Positions 1 to 7,015 are shown, counted from the stretch's first letter. The stretch: DNA of 18,212 nucleotides from Phycisphaeraceae bacterium (GCA_029260695.1 JAJDCT010000120.1:1-18212), one strand, 5' to 3'. The notes: generated from the letters alone by a model not told the origin. Made by a program: numbers and translations.

Positions 1-332
1 CGGGCGGCGTTGATGATCCAGCGGAAGGTCAGGCTCTGCTGGCGGCGCCGGCTGACCTGCATGGGCACCTGGTAGTTGGTGCCGCCGACCCGCTTGGACC
101 GGACCTCGACCTCGGGGCGGACGTTGGCGATGGCTTCGCGGAATACCTCGATGCCGGTGGGCTCGCCCTTGGAACGCTTTTCGATCTCGTCGAGTGCGGC
201 GTAGACGACGCGCTGGGCGACCGCCTTCTTGCCGTCACGCATGACGCAGTTGATGAAACGAGACAAGACCTTGTCGCCGTAGCGGGGGTCCGGTTTGAGC
301 TGCTGTTCTGCTTTGGTGATTCTGCTGCCCAT
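1..332 (-). CDS. rpsG: 30S ribosomal protein S7, N-terminal 110 residues (runs off the left edge)
   Basis: S7 is a primary 16S rRNA-binding protein that organises the 30S head. The reading frame starts at the ATG whose complement is at 330-332 and stays open to the window edge. It carries the S7 hallmarks: DPRYGDKVLSRFINCVMRDGKK near residues 15-36, then VRPEVEVRSKRVGG and TNYQVPMQV, then RRRQQSL. About 110 of the usual ~156 residues are present; the truncation is only the window boundary. A Shine-Dalgarno-like AAAGGA lies about 9 nt before the start, which supports it. It follows rpsL after an unusually long 184-nt spacer, as the second gene of a str-type operon; fusA and tuf would be expected beyond the left edge (family knowledge, not seen). 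Confidence 0.95.
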   Translation of the reverse strand, partial: MGSRITKAEQQLKPDPRYGDKVLSRFINCVMRDGKKAVAQRVVYAALDEIEKRSKGEPTGIEVFREAIANVRPEVEVRSKRVGGTNYQVPMQVSRRRQQSLTFRWIINAA

Positions 333-369
333 CGGGCGGTCCTTTCCGTCGGCTCGTCATGGATGAAGT

Positions 370-518
370 AGCTATGAGCTATCCGATCCTTCGTTCACCG
401 CTAAGGCCGACAGGGCCTCACCGATTACTTGCCGATCTATGATGAAACAAATTTGATCCGCCAGCCATCTTCTTAGCTAGCTGCTAATGGCTAACGATTA
501 AAAACTAATGGCTTACTT
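370..518. repeat. Heptanucleotide-register degenerate repeats in the rpsL-rpsG spacer
   Basis: The 184-nt spacer 333-516 is richer in A+T than its surroundings. From 477 to 518 it reads as consecutive 7-mers on the plus strand: CTAGCTG, CTAATGG, CTAACGA, TTAAAAA, CTAATGG, CTTACTT. The last unit runs into the rpsL stop codon at 517-519. A second short tandem, AGCTATG then AGCTATC, is at 370-383. Between them, 404-418 can form a small hairpin (AGGCC, 5-nt loop, GGCCT). No ORF is present. The repeats may be slipped-strand products or part of the mRNA structure between the two cistrons. Confidence 0.5.
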
Positions 519-891
519 AGCCCTTGGCCTTCTTCACGCCGTACTTCGATCGACCGCGGTTACGGCCTTCGACACCCAGGCAGTCAAGCGAGCCGCGGAC
601 AACGTGATACCGCACACCAGGCAAGTCACGCACACGACCACCACGGACCAGCACGATGCTGTGTTCCTGGAGGTTGTGACCTTCGCCGCCGATGTAGGCC
701 GAGATTTCCTTGCCGTTAGACAGGCGGACACGGCAGACCTTACGCAGAGCCGAGTTAGGCTTCTTGGGGGTCACCGTCTTCACCTGCAGGCAGACGCCGC
801 GCCTCTGTGGACAGGCGTCCAGGTCCTTGACCTTGGATTTGGCCTTGGGCGTGCGTCGGGGATTGCGGACGAGCTGATTAATCGTGGGCAT
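517..891 (-). CDS. rpsL: 30S ribosomal protein S12
   Basis: S12 sits at the decoding centre and shapes tRNA selection and streptomycin sensitivity. The protein is 124 aa, the standard length, with no gaps against the family pattern: [12 protein letters not shown] at the N-terminus, [11 protein letters not shown] at 41-51, [11 protein letters not shown] at 68-78 and PGVRYH at 91-96. Lys43 is kept. Residue 88, normally Lys in the GGRVKDLPG loop, is Arg here (codon CGT, complement at 628-630); K88R confers streptomycin resistance in mycobacteria and E. coli (K87R in E. coli numbering). There is no clear Shine-Dalgarno sequence before the ATG. A promoter lies about 75 nt upstream. The gene before it is a glycosyltransferase, so rpoBC is not directly adjacent here. 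Confidence 0.97.
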   Translation of the reverse strand: MPTINQLVRNPRRTPKAKSKVKDLDACPQRRGVCLQVKTVTPKKPNSALRKVCRVRLSNGKEISAYIGGEGHNLQEHSIVLVRGGRVRDLPGVRYHVVRGSLDCLGVEGRNRGRSKYGVKKAKG

Positions 892-925
892 GTCTGGCCG
901 TTCCGGGTATCTGGTGGAATCCGGA

Positions 926-996
926 GGTTATCCGGGGTTATCCAAGTCGTACGATTCGAGCCGGGTAGTATAGGTTGACCCGGCAGGATCTTGCAA
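926..996 (-). promoter_or_regulatory. rpsL promoter with palindrome over the -10 box and a repeat-bearing leader
   Basis: Read on the minus strand, a -35 TTGCAA (991-996) is followed by an 18-nt spacer and a -10 TATACT (967-972). Transcription would start near 960, leaving a leader of roughly 70 nt before the rpsL ATG. An inverted repeat, CCGGGT (961-966) and ACCCGG (978-983), brackets the -10 box with an 11-nt gap and could be an operator. The leader contains GGATAACC twice in a 10-nt tandem register (926-933 and 936-943). The boxes are read by eye; no start has been measured. Confidence 0.55.
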
Positions 997-1065
997 ATCC
1001 CCCCCCATGGCAAATCGGCCTGAAATCCCCCACCACCTAGCCGCCCATGCCCTATTTATCTTGTT

Positions 1066-2310
1066 TCACTGACTTGATTTGGGCTGATTTAACCCAGACG
1101 CCTGCCGGAGCAGACCCGCCAGCAGATCCACGTGGGTACTCATCGAAAGCACCCCATCAAGCCCCGTGGTGGCCTCACGGCACTTCGCAAGCTCCCGCGG
1201 GTCGGTCAGGGCCTGCATCGCGTCCGCCAGAGCCGAGGCGTCCGCCGGGTCCTTTATCACCCGCCCTCGCACCGGGGCCGCTCCATCAACGGCGCCGCCA
1301 GACAGTATTCCGGGGGGGGCGATCAGATCGCTGGCACCGTTATAAGCCGTGCTGATCGCCGGGACACCCATCATCAGCGACTCGATCACCACCTTGCTCG
1401 CCGGGTCGTAAAAGGTCGGATGCACGGTCACGTCGGCCGCGGCATACAGAGCCTCGATCCGCTTGGTGTGCCGAACAAAGCGCACCCGGTCCCGGACACC
1501 CAACCGCGCAGCCTGTTGGTTATGACGATGCCAGAAATCTCCCGCCAGCAATACCACCGCCGGGACATCACGGCCTTTGAGTATCTCTAGCGCCCGCATC
1601 AAAGGCTCGAACCCCTTGAGCCGGGGATTGATCGCGGCAAACAGAAACACCGTCACACCGTCCTGAATCTCAAAGCTGTTTCGGATGCGCTTGCGCCACC
1701 GTGCCCGTTGGTCATCATCGACCTTTGGCATGACCGCCGCGTTTGGGATCAACTCCACCTTCTCGGGAGGCAGGTTGTAGTGCCGCTTAAGTTGCTCGGT
1801 CACATACCGGCTGACCGCCGCGACCTTCACCAGACCTTCGTCTTGAAACGCACGCCGTTCGAAATACAACAGCAACTGTTGCTTAGGATTCAGCCACACA
1901 CCGACACGCTTAACGGCACGGGCCAACCACGTCGGCCTCATCGCGATGTTGCGATCCAATGTCTCGCGAACAGTCCCGCCCCTGGGTTGCAACACGGCTG
2001 CGGGCACGGCGGTGGTCATCGACAAGGTGACATCAAACCCGCCGTCTTCCAGTTGTTTGTGCGCCCAGCTTCTAAATAGAAACAGCCGAAGTGCCGACGA
2101 ACGCTTGCGTCGAGCCATCGCCTTGATCTCAACACCCGGGAGGCAGCCCGTGTCCCGACACCCCCCCGCCAGAAGCGTGACCGCGTGCCCTCGGCCGACA
2201 AGATCCAGCGCAATCTGTGCGGTCGAACGCTCCAACCCCCCCGCGTATGGATCGAAGCCCTCGATCACAATCGCGATCTTCATACTCGTTGAACGATCAG
2301 CTCCGCTCAC
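1066..2310 (-). CDS. Glycosyltransferase family 4 (GT-B fold), probable LPS core sugar transferase
   Basis: The protein is 414 aa and fits retaining GT4 enzymes of the WaaG type, which add a sugar from a nucleotide donor to the growing LPS core at the cytoplasmic face of the inner membrane. The N-terminal Rossmann half begins MKIAIVIEGFDPYAGGLER, with the GG of the acceptor loop. The C-terminal half has LKGFEPLMRAL (about 230-242), then HPTFYDPASKVVIESLMMG near 300-320. The family's E-x7-E motif is D-x7-E here. The longest frame starts with GTG at 2310 and overlaps the waaF stop as GTGA, suggesting translational coupling. An ATG at 2281-2283 (residue 10) is an alternative start, because recognisable homology begins there. 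The donor and acceptor sugars cannot be read from sequence. No terminator follows it. Confidence 0.85.
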   Translation of the reverse strand: MSGADRSTSMKIAIVIEGFDPYAGGLERSTAQIALDLVGRGHAVTLLAGGCRDTGCLPGVEIKAMARRKRSSALRLFLFRSWAHKQLEDGGFDVTLSMTTAVPAAVLQPRGGTVRETLDRNIAMRPTWLARAVKRVGVWLNPKQQLLLYFERRAFQDEGLVKVAAVSRYVTEQLKRHYNLPPEKVELIPNAAVMPKVDDDQRARWRKRIRNSFEIQDGVTVFLFAAINPRLKGFEPLMRALEILKGRDVPAVVLLAGDFWHRHNQQAARLGVRDRVRFVRHTKRIEALYAAADVTVHPTFYDPASKVVIESLMMGVPAISTAYNGASDLIAPPGILSGGAVDGAAPVRGRVIKDPADASALADAMQALTDPRELAKCREATTGLDGVLSMSTHVDLLAGLLRQASGLNQPKSSQ

Positions 2311-3398
2311 GCCCGGGCCCCCACACCCTGCGCCAAATCAATCACCTGTCTGGCCACCATCTGAGCATCAATCCGCGTCATGCAGCGGTGATCCAGCGGG
2401 CATTTTTTCTTCTGGCAAGGCCCACAAAAAACCTTCACCATCACCTGACGCTCAGCATCAAACCCGATCTCCGTCCAAGCCGGGTCCGTCGGGCCAAAAA
2501 TAGTCACGACCGGCGTCCCCAACGCCGCAGCCACATGACGCGGCCCCGTGTCGTTGGTCACCATCACCGAGGCCCGCCTGACGATGCTCTTGAGCAGGCT
2601 CAGAGGCATCCCCGCCGCGGACAGATCCAGGATCGGCGTCTTGGCCCCGGCAATCACACGGTCAAGGATCGCACGCTCCTTGGGTGAGCCGTTCACCGCC
2701 ACAAACGCGTCCAGCTCCTCCGCGCATCGGTCAGCCACCTCGGCGAATCTTTCCGGCTGCCACATCTTCGCGTCGCCGTAGTTCGCCCCGGGGTTCAACA
2801 GCACCAGCTTCCGGCCGGCGTCGGGATCGAACCCGCCTTGGCTCAGCAGATCATCAGCCTGGGCATCATGTTCCGGCCGGGTAAATAACTGCATCCCCGG
2901 GTCCGGGTCGACACTCCCAAGATACCTGGCCAGCCCCAGGTAATAATCCCGCGTGGGGACAGGCACAAAACCTTCCAGTGTCCGCCGGGCCAGCAGCCGG
3001 TCGGTGAGCAAGACACCCCGCCCATCGCGGTCATACCCCACACGCCTGGGGATCTTCGCCATCGCCGTCACCAGCGCGCTGCGGAAACTATTCGGCAGGA
3101 TCACCGCCGTATCGAAATGCCCCGCCGCCAGCCTCGCCGACAAACGGATCGGACCGCCCCGCCTCCCATCCGCCCGCCCCTTGCGCTTGCCACGGACCGT
3201 GACGGTGCGGTTGATCCAGGGGTTGGCATCCATGATCGGGCGGACCGCCGCGCCCACCAGGGCCGTGATATGGGCTTGCGGGTACAACCCCCGTAAGGCA
3301 CGCAGCGTTGGCATCGCCATCACGCAATCGCCCAGCCAGGTCGGCATCACCACCAACAGCCGATTCGCATCTTTAACGGGAGATTCCTCGGGGGGCAT
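2307..3398 (-). CDS. waaF: ADP-heptose:LPS heptosyltransferase (family GT9, WaaF-like)
   Basis: GT9 enzymes transfer L-glycero-D-manno-heptose from ADP-heptose onto the lipid A-Kdo core or a preceding heptose, in the cytoplasm before export. The 363-aa protein has the ordered family signatures: PTWLGDCVMAMPTLRALR (about 19-36), NPGANYGDAKMW (about 202-213), TNDTGPRHVAAALGTP (about 285-300) with FGPTDPAWT after it, and the heptosyltransferase II-type cysteine cluster CGPCQKKKCPLDHRCM near the C-terminus. Next to gmhB and a GT4 gene it belongs to one LPS-core block. The ATG at 3396-3398 has no Shine-Dalgarno sequence but has a TATACT box 7 nt upstream, so its mRNA may be leaderless. WaaF versus another GT9 paralogue is not certain. 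Confidence 0.9.
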   Translation of the reverse strand: MPPEESPVKDANRLLVVMPTWLGDCVMAMPTLRALRGLYPQAHITALVGAAVRPIMDANPWINRTVTVRGKRKGRADGRRGGPIRLSARLAAGHFDTAVILPNSFRSALVTAMAKIPRRVGYDRDGRGVLLTDRLLARRTLEGFVPVPTRDYYLGLARYLGSVDPDPGMQLFTRPEHDAQADDLLSQGGFDPDAGRKLVLLNPGANYGDAKMWQPERFAEVADRCAEELDAFVAVNGSPKERAILDRVIAGAKTPILDLSAAGMPLSLLKSIVRRASVMVTNDTGPRHVAAALGTPVVTIFGPTDPAWTEIGFDAERQVMVKVFCGPCQKKKCPLDHRCMTRIDAQMVARQVIDLAQGVGARA

Positions 3399-3405
3399 CC
3401 GACCA

Positions 3406-3414
3406 AGTATACCA
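3406..3414 (-). promoter_or_regulatory. Extended -10 box 7 nt before waaF
   Basis: On the minus strand the sequence TGG-TATACT (3406-3411 for the hexamer, TG at 3413-3414) is followed by 7 nt and the waaF ATG. It matches an extended -10 element (TGnTATAAT); no good -35 is visible. Transcription would begin at or beside the ATG. Evidence is the match and its position only. Confidence 0.5.
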
Positions 3415-3449
3415 ACGTCGAACGATCCGCCCCCGAGGCCCAGAATGGA

Positions 3450-4646
3450 TCACCGGTCCCACAAGATCGCCGCGATGACCGCAAGCTGGGCCACCACCGC
3501 AGAGCCGATCAGCCGCACGAACAGGTCGCTGTCCGCCGAGCCCAGCCAGAACGCGCCCAACAGGCAGGCACCCGAAATGGTCTGTAGAACGATCGCCATG
3601 ATCCGGATGTAAGAAAATTCGGTCCCCGTGCCGCGCTGGTTCCGCAGCTCTTGTAGGATCAATCGCAGCGTTTTCTCATCCGCACCCTGCGGCACCTCAG
3701 CGGCCTGCACCTGCTTCGGCGGCTCGACAGCCGGTCTTGCCGGAACGGCAGATGTGTTGGACTGGCTGGTTACAGACTCCGATGGGTCCGCATCTTCCTG
3801 GTCGTCATACTCGGCAACCGGCACGTTCCAAGGCCTAAACGGTTTAGGCTCTTGCTGAGTCACCGGACCCGCAGCGGTGGCGGTAGCCTCCGACCCCGGC
3901 TGTGCGCTTAGGTTTTCCTGGTCGCTGTCCTCGCTACGATCCCGCTTCCCCTCGCGCTGGAGCTTGGCGACCGACGCGGCGTCCCACTTACGCTGGGGTT
4001 GCCCGGTCCGGTGGATCTGCTCGGCCGTCTCGGGCTTGCGCTGCTGGGCAACGATCCGTACCGCCTCGACCAGGTTGCGGGCATAAAAGTCGGGCGTCGC
4101 CGGGTGCCCCTCGGTCTCGCCGGAATGCTCGTTAAGCCCCGGGTGTTCGCGCGGGTCGAACGGCTTGAGTCGGTCGGCATCTAAGCGCAATAAAACCGCA
4201 CGCGTCCCGGCAGCCAGACCGGCTTGTACATCACGCACCTGGTCGCCGATCGTCCAACTCTGCAAAAGGTCCAACCCCATCTCACGCGCCGCTTCCTGCA
4301 ACATCCCCGGCGAGGGCTTGCGGTTGGGATGTTCCTTTCGGTACCGGCTGACCGTGCCCTCGGGGTGGTAAGGGCAGTAGTAGTAACGATCGATCTTTGC
4401 CCCATTGGCACCGGCGGCAAGGAGTTCGCTCAGACGCTCGTGCACCGCCTCAACATCCTCTTCGGTGTACTTGCCCCGCGCTACGCCGCCCTGGTTGGTA
4501 ATCACCACGACCTTGTAGCCCAGCCCGCACAGCGACGCCACAGCCGACGCCACCCCCTGCATCAGGCGCACCTTCGCTGGATCACCCAGGTCCCCGTCGT
4601 TGTGGATGAGCGTGTTATCGCGATCTAGGAAGACAGCCGCATTCAT
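3450..4646 (-). CDS. gmhB: HAD-family D,D-heptose 1,7-bisphosphate 7-phosphatase fused to a linker and two-helix membrane tail
   Basis: GmhB removes the 7-phosphate during ADP-heptose synthesis. Residues 1-200 form the HAD domain: nucleophile motif FLDRDNT (Asp8, Asp10), VITNQGG (about 49-55), RKPSPGM (109-115) and TIGDQVRD (132-139). The usual zinc loop is half conserved: C91 and H94 are present, but the second Cys-x-Cys is replaced by EHPN, so zinc binding may be lost or use H106. Residues about 200-340 are polar, Gln/Pro/Ala-rich and probably disordered. Residues about 343-398 hold two hydrophobic helices, predicting attachment to the inner membrane. E. coli GmhB is a soluble protein of about 190 aa, so the tail is extra. 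I chose the ATG at 4644-4646 over an in-frame TTG at 4682 because homology starts there and a -10 box lies 6 nt upstream. waaF follows 51 nt downstream. Confidence 0.85.
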   Translation of the reverse strand: MNAAVFLDRDNTLIHNDGDLGDPAKVRLMQGVASAVASLCGLGYKVVVITNQGGVARGKYTEEDVEAVHERLSELLAAGANGAKIDRYYYCPYHPEGTVSRYRKEHPNRKPSPGMLQEAAREMGLDLLQSWTIGDQVRDVQAGLAAGTRAVLLRLDADRLKPFDPREHPGLNEHSGETEGHPATPDFYARNLVEAVRIVAQQRKPETAEQIHRTGQPQRKWDAASVAKLQREGKRDRSEDSDQENLSAQPGSEATATAAGPVTQQEPKPFRPWNVPVAEYDDQEDADPSESVTSQSNTSAVPARPAVEPPKQVQAAEVPQGADEKTLRLILQELRNQRGTGTEFSYIRIMAIVLQTISGACLLGAFWLGSADSDLFVRLIGSAVVAQLAVIAAILWDR

Positions 4647-4652
4647 ATGTGC

Positions 4653-4682
4653 AGGATAATCGGGAAACGGGCGCCGGGCCAA
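4653..4682 (-). promoter_or_regulatory. Promoter 6 nt before gmhB
   Basis: Minus-strand -35 TTGGCC (4677-4682), an 18-nt spacer and -10 TATCCT (4653-4658), then 6 nt to the gmhB ATG. The -35 shares TTG and one C with the consensus. Position again predicts a start at or next to the ATG. It lies in the 60-nt gap after gmk, so gmhB may be transcribed both from gmk and alone. Confidence 0.45.
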
Positions 4683-4706
4683 TAGATCGACCCGCCCTCC
4701 AGACAG

Positions 4707-5321
4707 TCAAACCGAGTGCGTCTGGCTCTTGCGCCTTCGTTCCAACTCATCCGCCACGGCCTGCACGGCCTGGTCCACCGCGACATCCAACTCGTCATTG
4801 ACGATAAAGGCGTCATAGACATCGCATCCGCGGGCACGGTCGATCTCGTGCTTGGCCCGGGCGAATCGGCCTCGGATGGTCTGCTCATCCTCGCGTTGAC
4901 GGCGGCGCAGCCGTTGCAACAGCGCCTCCTCACTGGGCGGCTCGATAAACAGCGCGAAGCTATCGGGCATGTTCTTCTTGATCTGGATCGCACCCTCGAC
5001 GTCGATCTCGAGGATCATCAGCCGGCCGTCGTCCAGGTTCTCTTCGACCGGTCGGCGGGGTGTGCCGTAGTAGTTGCCGAAGACCTTGGCCCACTCCAGA
5101 AGCTTGCCCGCGTCGCGTTGGCGTTTGAATTGGGCCTCATCCACGAAGTGGTAGTCCACGCCGTCGGTGTCTTCCCCGGTGATCGGGCGGGTGGTCATGG
5201 AGACACTGAAGACCGCGCCAAGGCGCACACGGACACGGTGAGTGATCGTGGTCTTGCCGACCCCGGACGGGCCGGAAATGATCAGCAAAAGGCCGTTTGG
5301 GTTATCAACGGGGGTTCCCAT
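4707..5321 (-). CDS. gmk: Guanylate kinase
   Basis: Guanylate kinase phosphorylates GMP to GDP with ATP in the cytosol. The 204-aa protein is the normal length. Walker A is GPSGVGKT at 17-24. GMP-binding landmarks follow: SMTTRPITGEDTDGVDYHF (about 41-59) with TTRP and DYHF, then NYYGTP, and LEIDVEGA, which corresponds to the family's DVQG/DVDG segment. The lid region is RRRQREDEQTIRGR. It stands between pyrB (78 nt upstream) and gmhB (60 nt downstream). The ATG has no Shine-Dalgarno sequence and an extended -10 box lies 6 nt before it. Nucleotide metabolism is the common theme with the preceding pyrRB pair. Confidence 0.96.
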   Translation of the reverse strand: MGTPVDNPNGLLLIISGPSGVGKTTITHRVRVRLGAVFSVSMTTRPITGEDTDGVDYHFVDEAQFKRQRDAGKLLEWAKVFGNYYGTPRRPVEENLDDGRLMILEIDVEGAIQIKKNMPDSFALFIEPPSEEALLQRLRRRQREDEQTIRGRFARAKHEIDRARGCDVYDAFIVNDELDVAVDQAVQAVADELERRRKSQTHSV

Positions 5322-5327
5322 CTGCTA

Positions 5328-5336
5328 GTTATACCA
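5328..5336 (-). promoter_or_regulatory. Extended -10 box 6 nt before gmk
   Basis: On the minus strand TGG-TATAAC (hexamer at 5328-5333, TG at 5335-5336) is followed by 6 nt and the gmk ATG. The hexamer differs from TATAAT at one base and has the TGn extension; no -35 is apparent. This implies a leaderless gmk mRNA. Confidence 0.5.
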
Positions 5337-5399
5337 GATGTGTTGAGATTTGGGGATGGTGGCTTGCGATTTAGTTGGCTGGTGTAGCGTTTGCCGGGG

Positions 5400-6359
5400 C
5401 TAAACCGGCGCACCGCTGACCAGGAACAAGGCCGCCATCCTGACGCTCAGGCCATTGGCAACCTGCTGAAGGATCGCCGAGTTGGGTCCATCAGCCACCA
5501 CGGAATCGATCTCAACCCCACGGTTCATCGGGCCGGGGTGCATCACCAGCAGATCGGGCTTGGCTCTACTGAGCCGCTGGGCGTTTAGCCCGAAACGTGT
5601 GGAATACTCGCGGACGCTTGGGAAAGCCTGGCTGGTCAGCCGTTCGAACTGGATACGCAGCATGTTCACCACGTCGACCCGTGGCAGCACATCGTCGAGG
5701 CTGTTGGATAGCTCGCAACCGATATCTGTAAACGCCCCGGGCAGCAGCGTCGGCGGGCCGACCAGGATCACATGGGCGCCGAGTTTGATCAGGCCGTAGA
5801 CGTTCGACCGTGCGACCCGGCTGTGTGTGATGTCCCCTACGATCGCGACGGTGAGCCCGGAGAAGTCGAACGAATCGGTCCTGCCGGTGCGCTTGGCGAT
5901 GGTGAGGATATCCAAAAGCCCCTGGGTGGGGTGTTCGTGCTGACCGTCCCCGGCGTTGATCACCGAGCAATCCACCGAACGCGCCAGGTGGGCCGCCGCC
6001 CCGCTGTGGTGGTGCCGACAGACGATCACGTCCACGCCCATCGCTTCGATATTGCGGGCGGTGTCGATCAGCGTCTCGCCTTTGGAAACACTCGAGCCCT
6101 TGCCCGCCATCTCAAGCACATCTGCGGAGAGGCGGCTTGCCGCGAGATTGAAGCTGGCTCGGGTGCGTGTCGAGTCCTCAAAAAACAGGTTCACCACCAC
6201 CCGGCCACGCAGCGCGGGCACTTTTTTCACGCTCCGTGTCGATACGCCGTCAAAGCCCAACGCGGTCGTCAGCAGGAACCGGATGTCCTGAGCCGACAGG
6301 TCCTCTAAGCCCAACAAATGGCGGTGCGGCCAGTGGTATCCGGGTTGCGTTTCAGCCAC
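5400..6359 (-). CDS. pyrB: Aspartate carbamoyltransferase catalytic chain
   Basis: PyrB joins carbamoyl phosphate and L-aspartate, the committed step of pyrimidine synthesis. With the start used here the chain is 319 aa, typical for catalytic subunits. Carbamoyl-phosphate binding STRTR is at 63-67, the SVSKGE loop that reaches across subunits at 90-95, HPTQ at 143-146, GDITHSRV at 175-182 and HPGPMNRG near 276-283. I chose the GTG at 6357-6359, not the ATG at 6413, because it overlaps the pyrR stop by only 8 nt and is preceded by a purine-rich GGAGGGGG; earlier starts would lie deep inside pyrR and precede the conserved domain. Neither a pyrI regulatory chain nor pyrC is adjacent; gmk follows. 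Coupled translation with pyrR is likely. Confidence 0.95.
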   Translation of the reverse strand: MAETQPGYHWPHRHLLGLEDLSAQDIRFLLTTALGFDGVSTRSVKKVPALRGRVVVNLFFEDSTRTRASFNLAASRLSADVLEMAGKGSSVSKGETLIDTARNIEAMGVDVIVCRHHHSGAAAHLARSVDCSVINAGDGQHEHPTQGLLDILTIAKRTGRTDSFDFSGLTVAIVGDITHSRVARSNVYGLIKLGAHVILVGPPTLLPGAFTDIGCELSNSLDDVLPRVDVVNMLRIQFERLTSQAFPSVREYSTRFGLNAQRLSRAKPDLLVMHPGPMNRGVEIDSVVADGPNSAILQQVANGLSVRMAALFLVSGAPV

Positions 6360-6981
6360 GCTCCACCCCCTCCCGCTCGCCTTCATCAAAGACCACCACG
6401 GCGTCCCTCTCATCCGTCGGCGTCACCATGACCTGCACCTTGGCCCCCGGCGCCAACGCCTCGTCTGCCCCCTCCGTCAGGTCAAGCCCAACAAAATCAG
6501 GCGCGATCGGAAGCTCCCGCCCACCTCGGTCTACCAGCACTCCTAGCCACACCCGCCGGGGTCGGCCCAGGTCCATCAGCGACTGCAAGGCCGCACGGAT
6601 CGACCGCCCGGTCATCAGGACGTCGTCGATCAGGACCACGTTCAGGCCATCAATTGGGAAATCTATCTCGGTCGTGCGCACCACCGGCTGCGGCCCGATC
6701 TCGGAGAGGTCATCTCGATAGAGCGTGATATCCAGCGTACCGATACGGCCTTCAAACCGCTCCGCACTAAGCCGCTCGGCGATCCTCTGAGCCAGCACAT
6801 CCCCCCGGCTACGCACACCGACCAACGCCCAACCCCCGCATGGGGCGTCTTTGGGGCTACTTTCGGGGGTTTGTCCGCCTGACGCTTGAGGGTGCCCCGG
6901 ACTCGCGATCGTGTCACTTATCCCAACACACAGCGAATCGATTAATTCCGAGAAGCGGTCACCATCGGCGAGCACACGCAT
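6352..6981 (-). CDS. pyrR: PyrR, bifunctional pyrimidine regulator / uracil phosphoribosyltransferase, with an inserted loop
   Basis: PyrR is a PRPP-binding protein that in Bacillus senses UMP, binds pyr mRNA leaders and promotes termination; many members also make UMP from uracil. The 209-aa product has GVRSRG (55-60), the LDITLYRDDLSE segment (83-94) and the PRPP loop VVLIDDVLMTGRSIRAAL (115-132). LVDRGGRELPI follows. It is longer than the usual ~180 aa because of a Pro/Gly/Ser-rich insertion at about 27-48. I chose the ATG at 6979-6981 rather than a GTG at 7002: a complete promoter ends 6 nt before it and would be transcriptionally incompatible with the longer form. It overlaps pyrB by 8 nt. 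No leader RNA exists for PyrR to bind ahead of the pair. Confidence 0.9.
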   Translation of the reverse strand: MRVLADGDRFSELIDSLCVGISDTIASPGHPQASGGQTPESSPKDAPCGGWALVGVRSRGDVLAQRIAERLSAERFEGRIGTLDITLYRDDLSEIGPQPVVRTTEIDFPIDGLNVVLIDDVLMTGRSIRAALQSLMDLGRPRRVWLGVLVDRGGRELPIAPDFVGLDLTEGADEALAPGAKVQVMVTPTDERDAVVVFDEGEREGVERG

Positions 6982-6987
6982 GGCCGC

Positions 6988-7015
6988 ATGGTAGCCAAGC
7001 ACACGGGGCTTGCAA
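6988..7015 (-). promoter_or_regulatory. pyrR-pyrB promoter, -10 box 6 nt before the ATG
   Basis: Minus-strand -35 TTGCAA (7010-7015), 16-nt spacer, -10 TACCAT (6988-6993), then 6 nt to the pyrR ATG. The -35 hexamer is identical to that of the rpsL promoter. A start at about 6981 leaves no 5' leader. Confidence 0.5.

Noticed and set aside
999..1006. Run of eight C with flanking AAATCCCCC repeats between the GT4 gene and rpsL
   Set aside because: It lies upstream of the rpsL -35 and in no reading frame, so phase variation of a gene is not supported; left as simple sequence.
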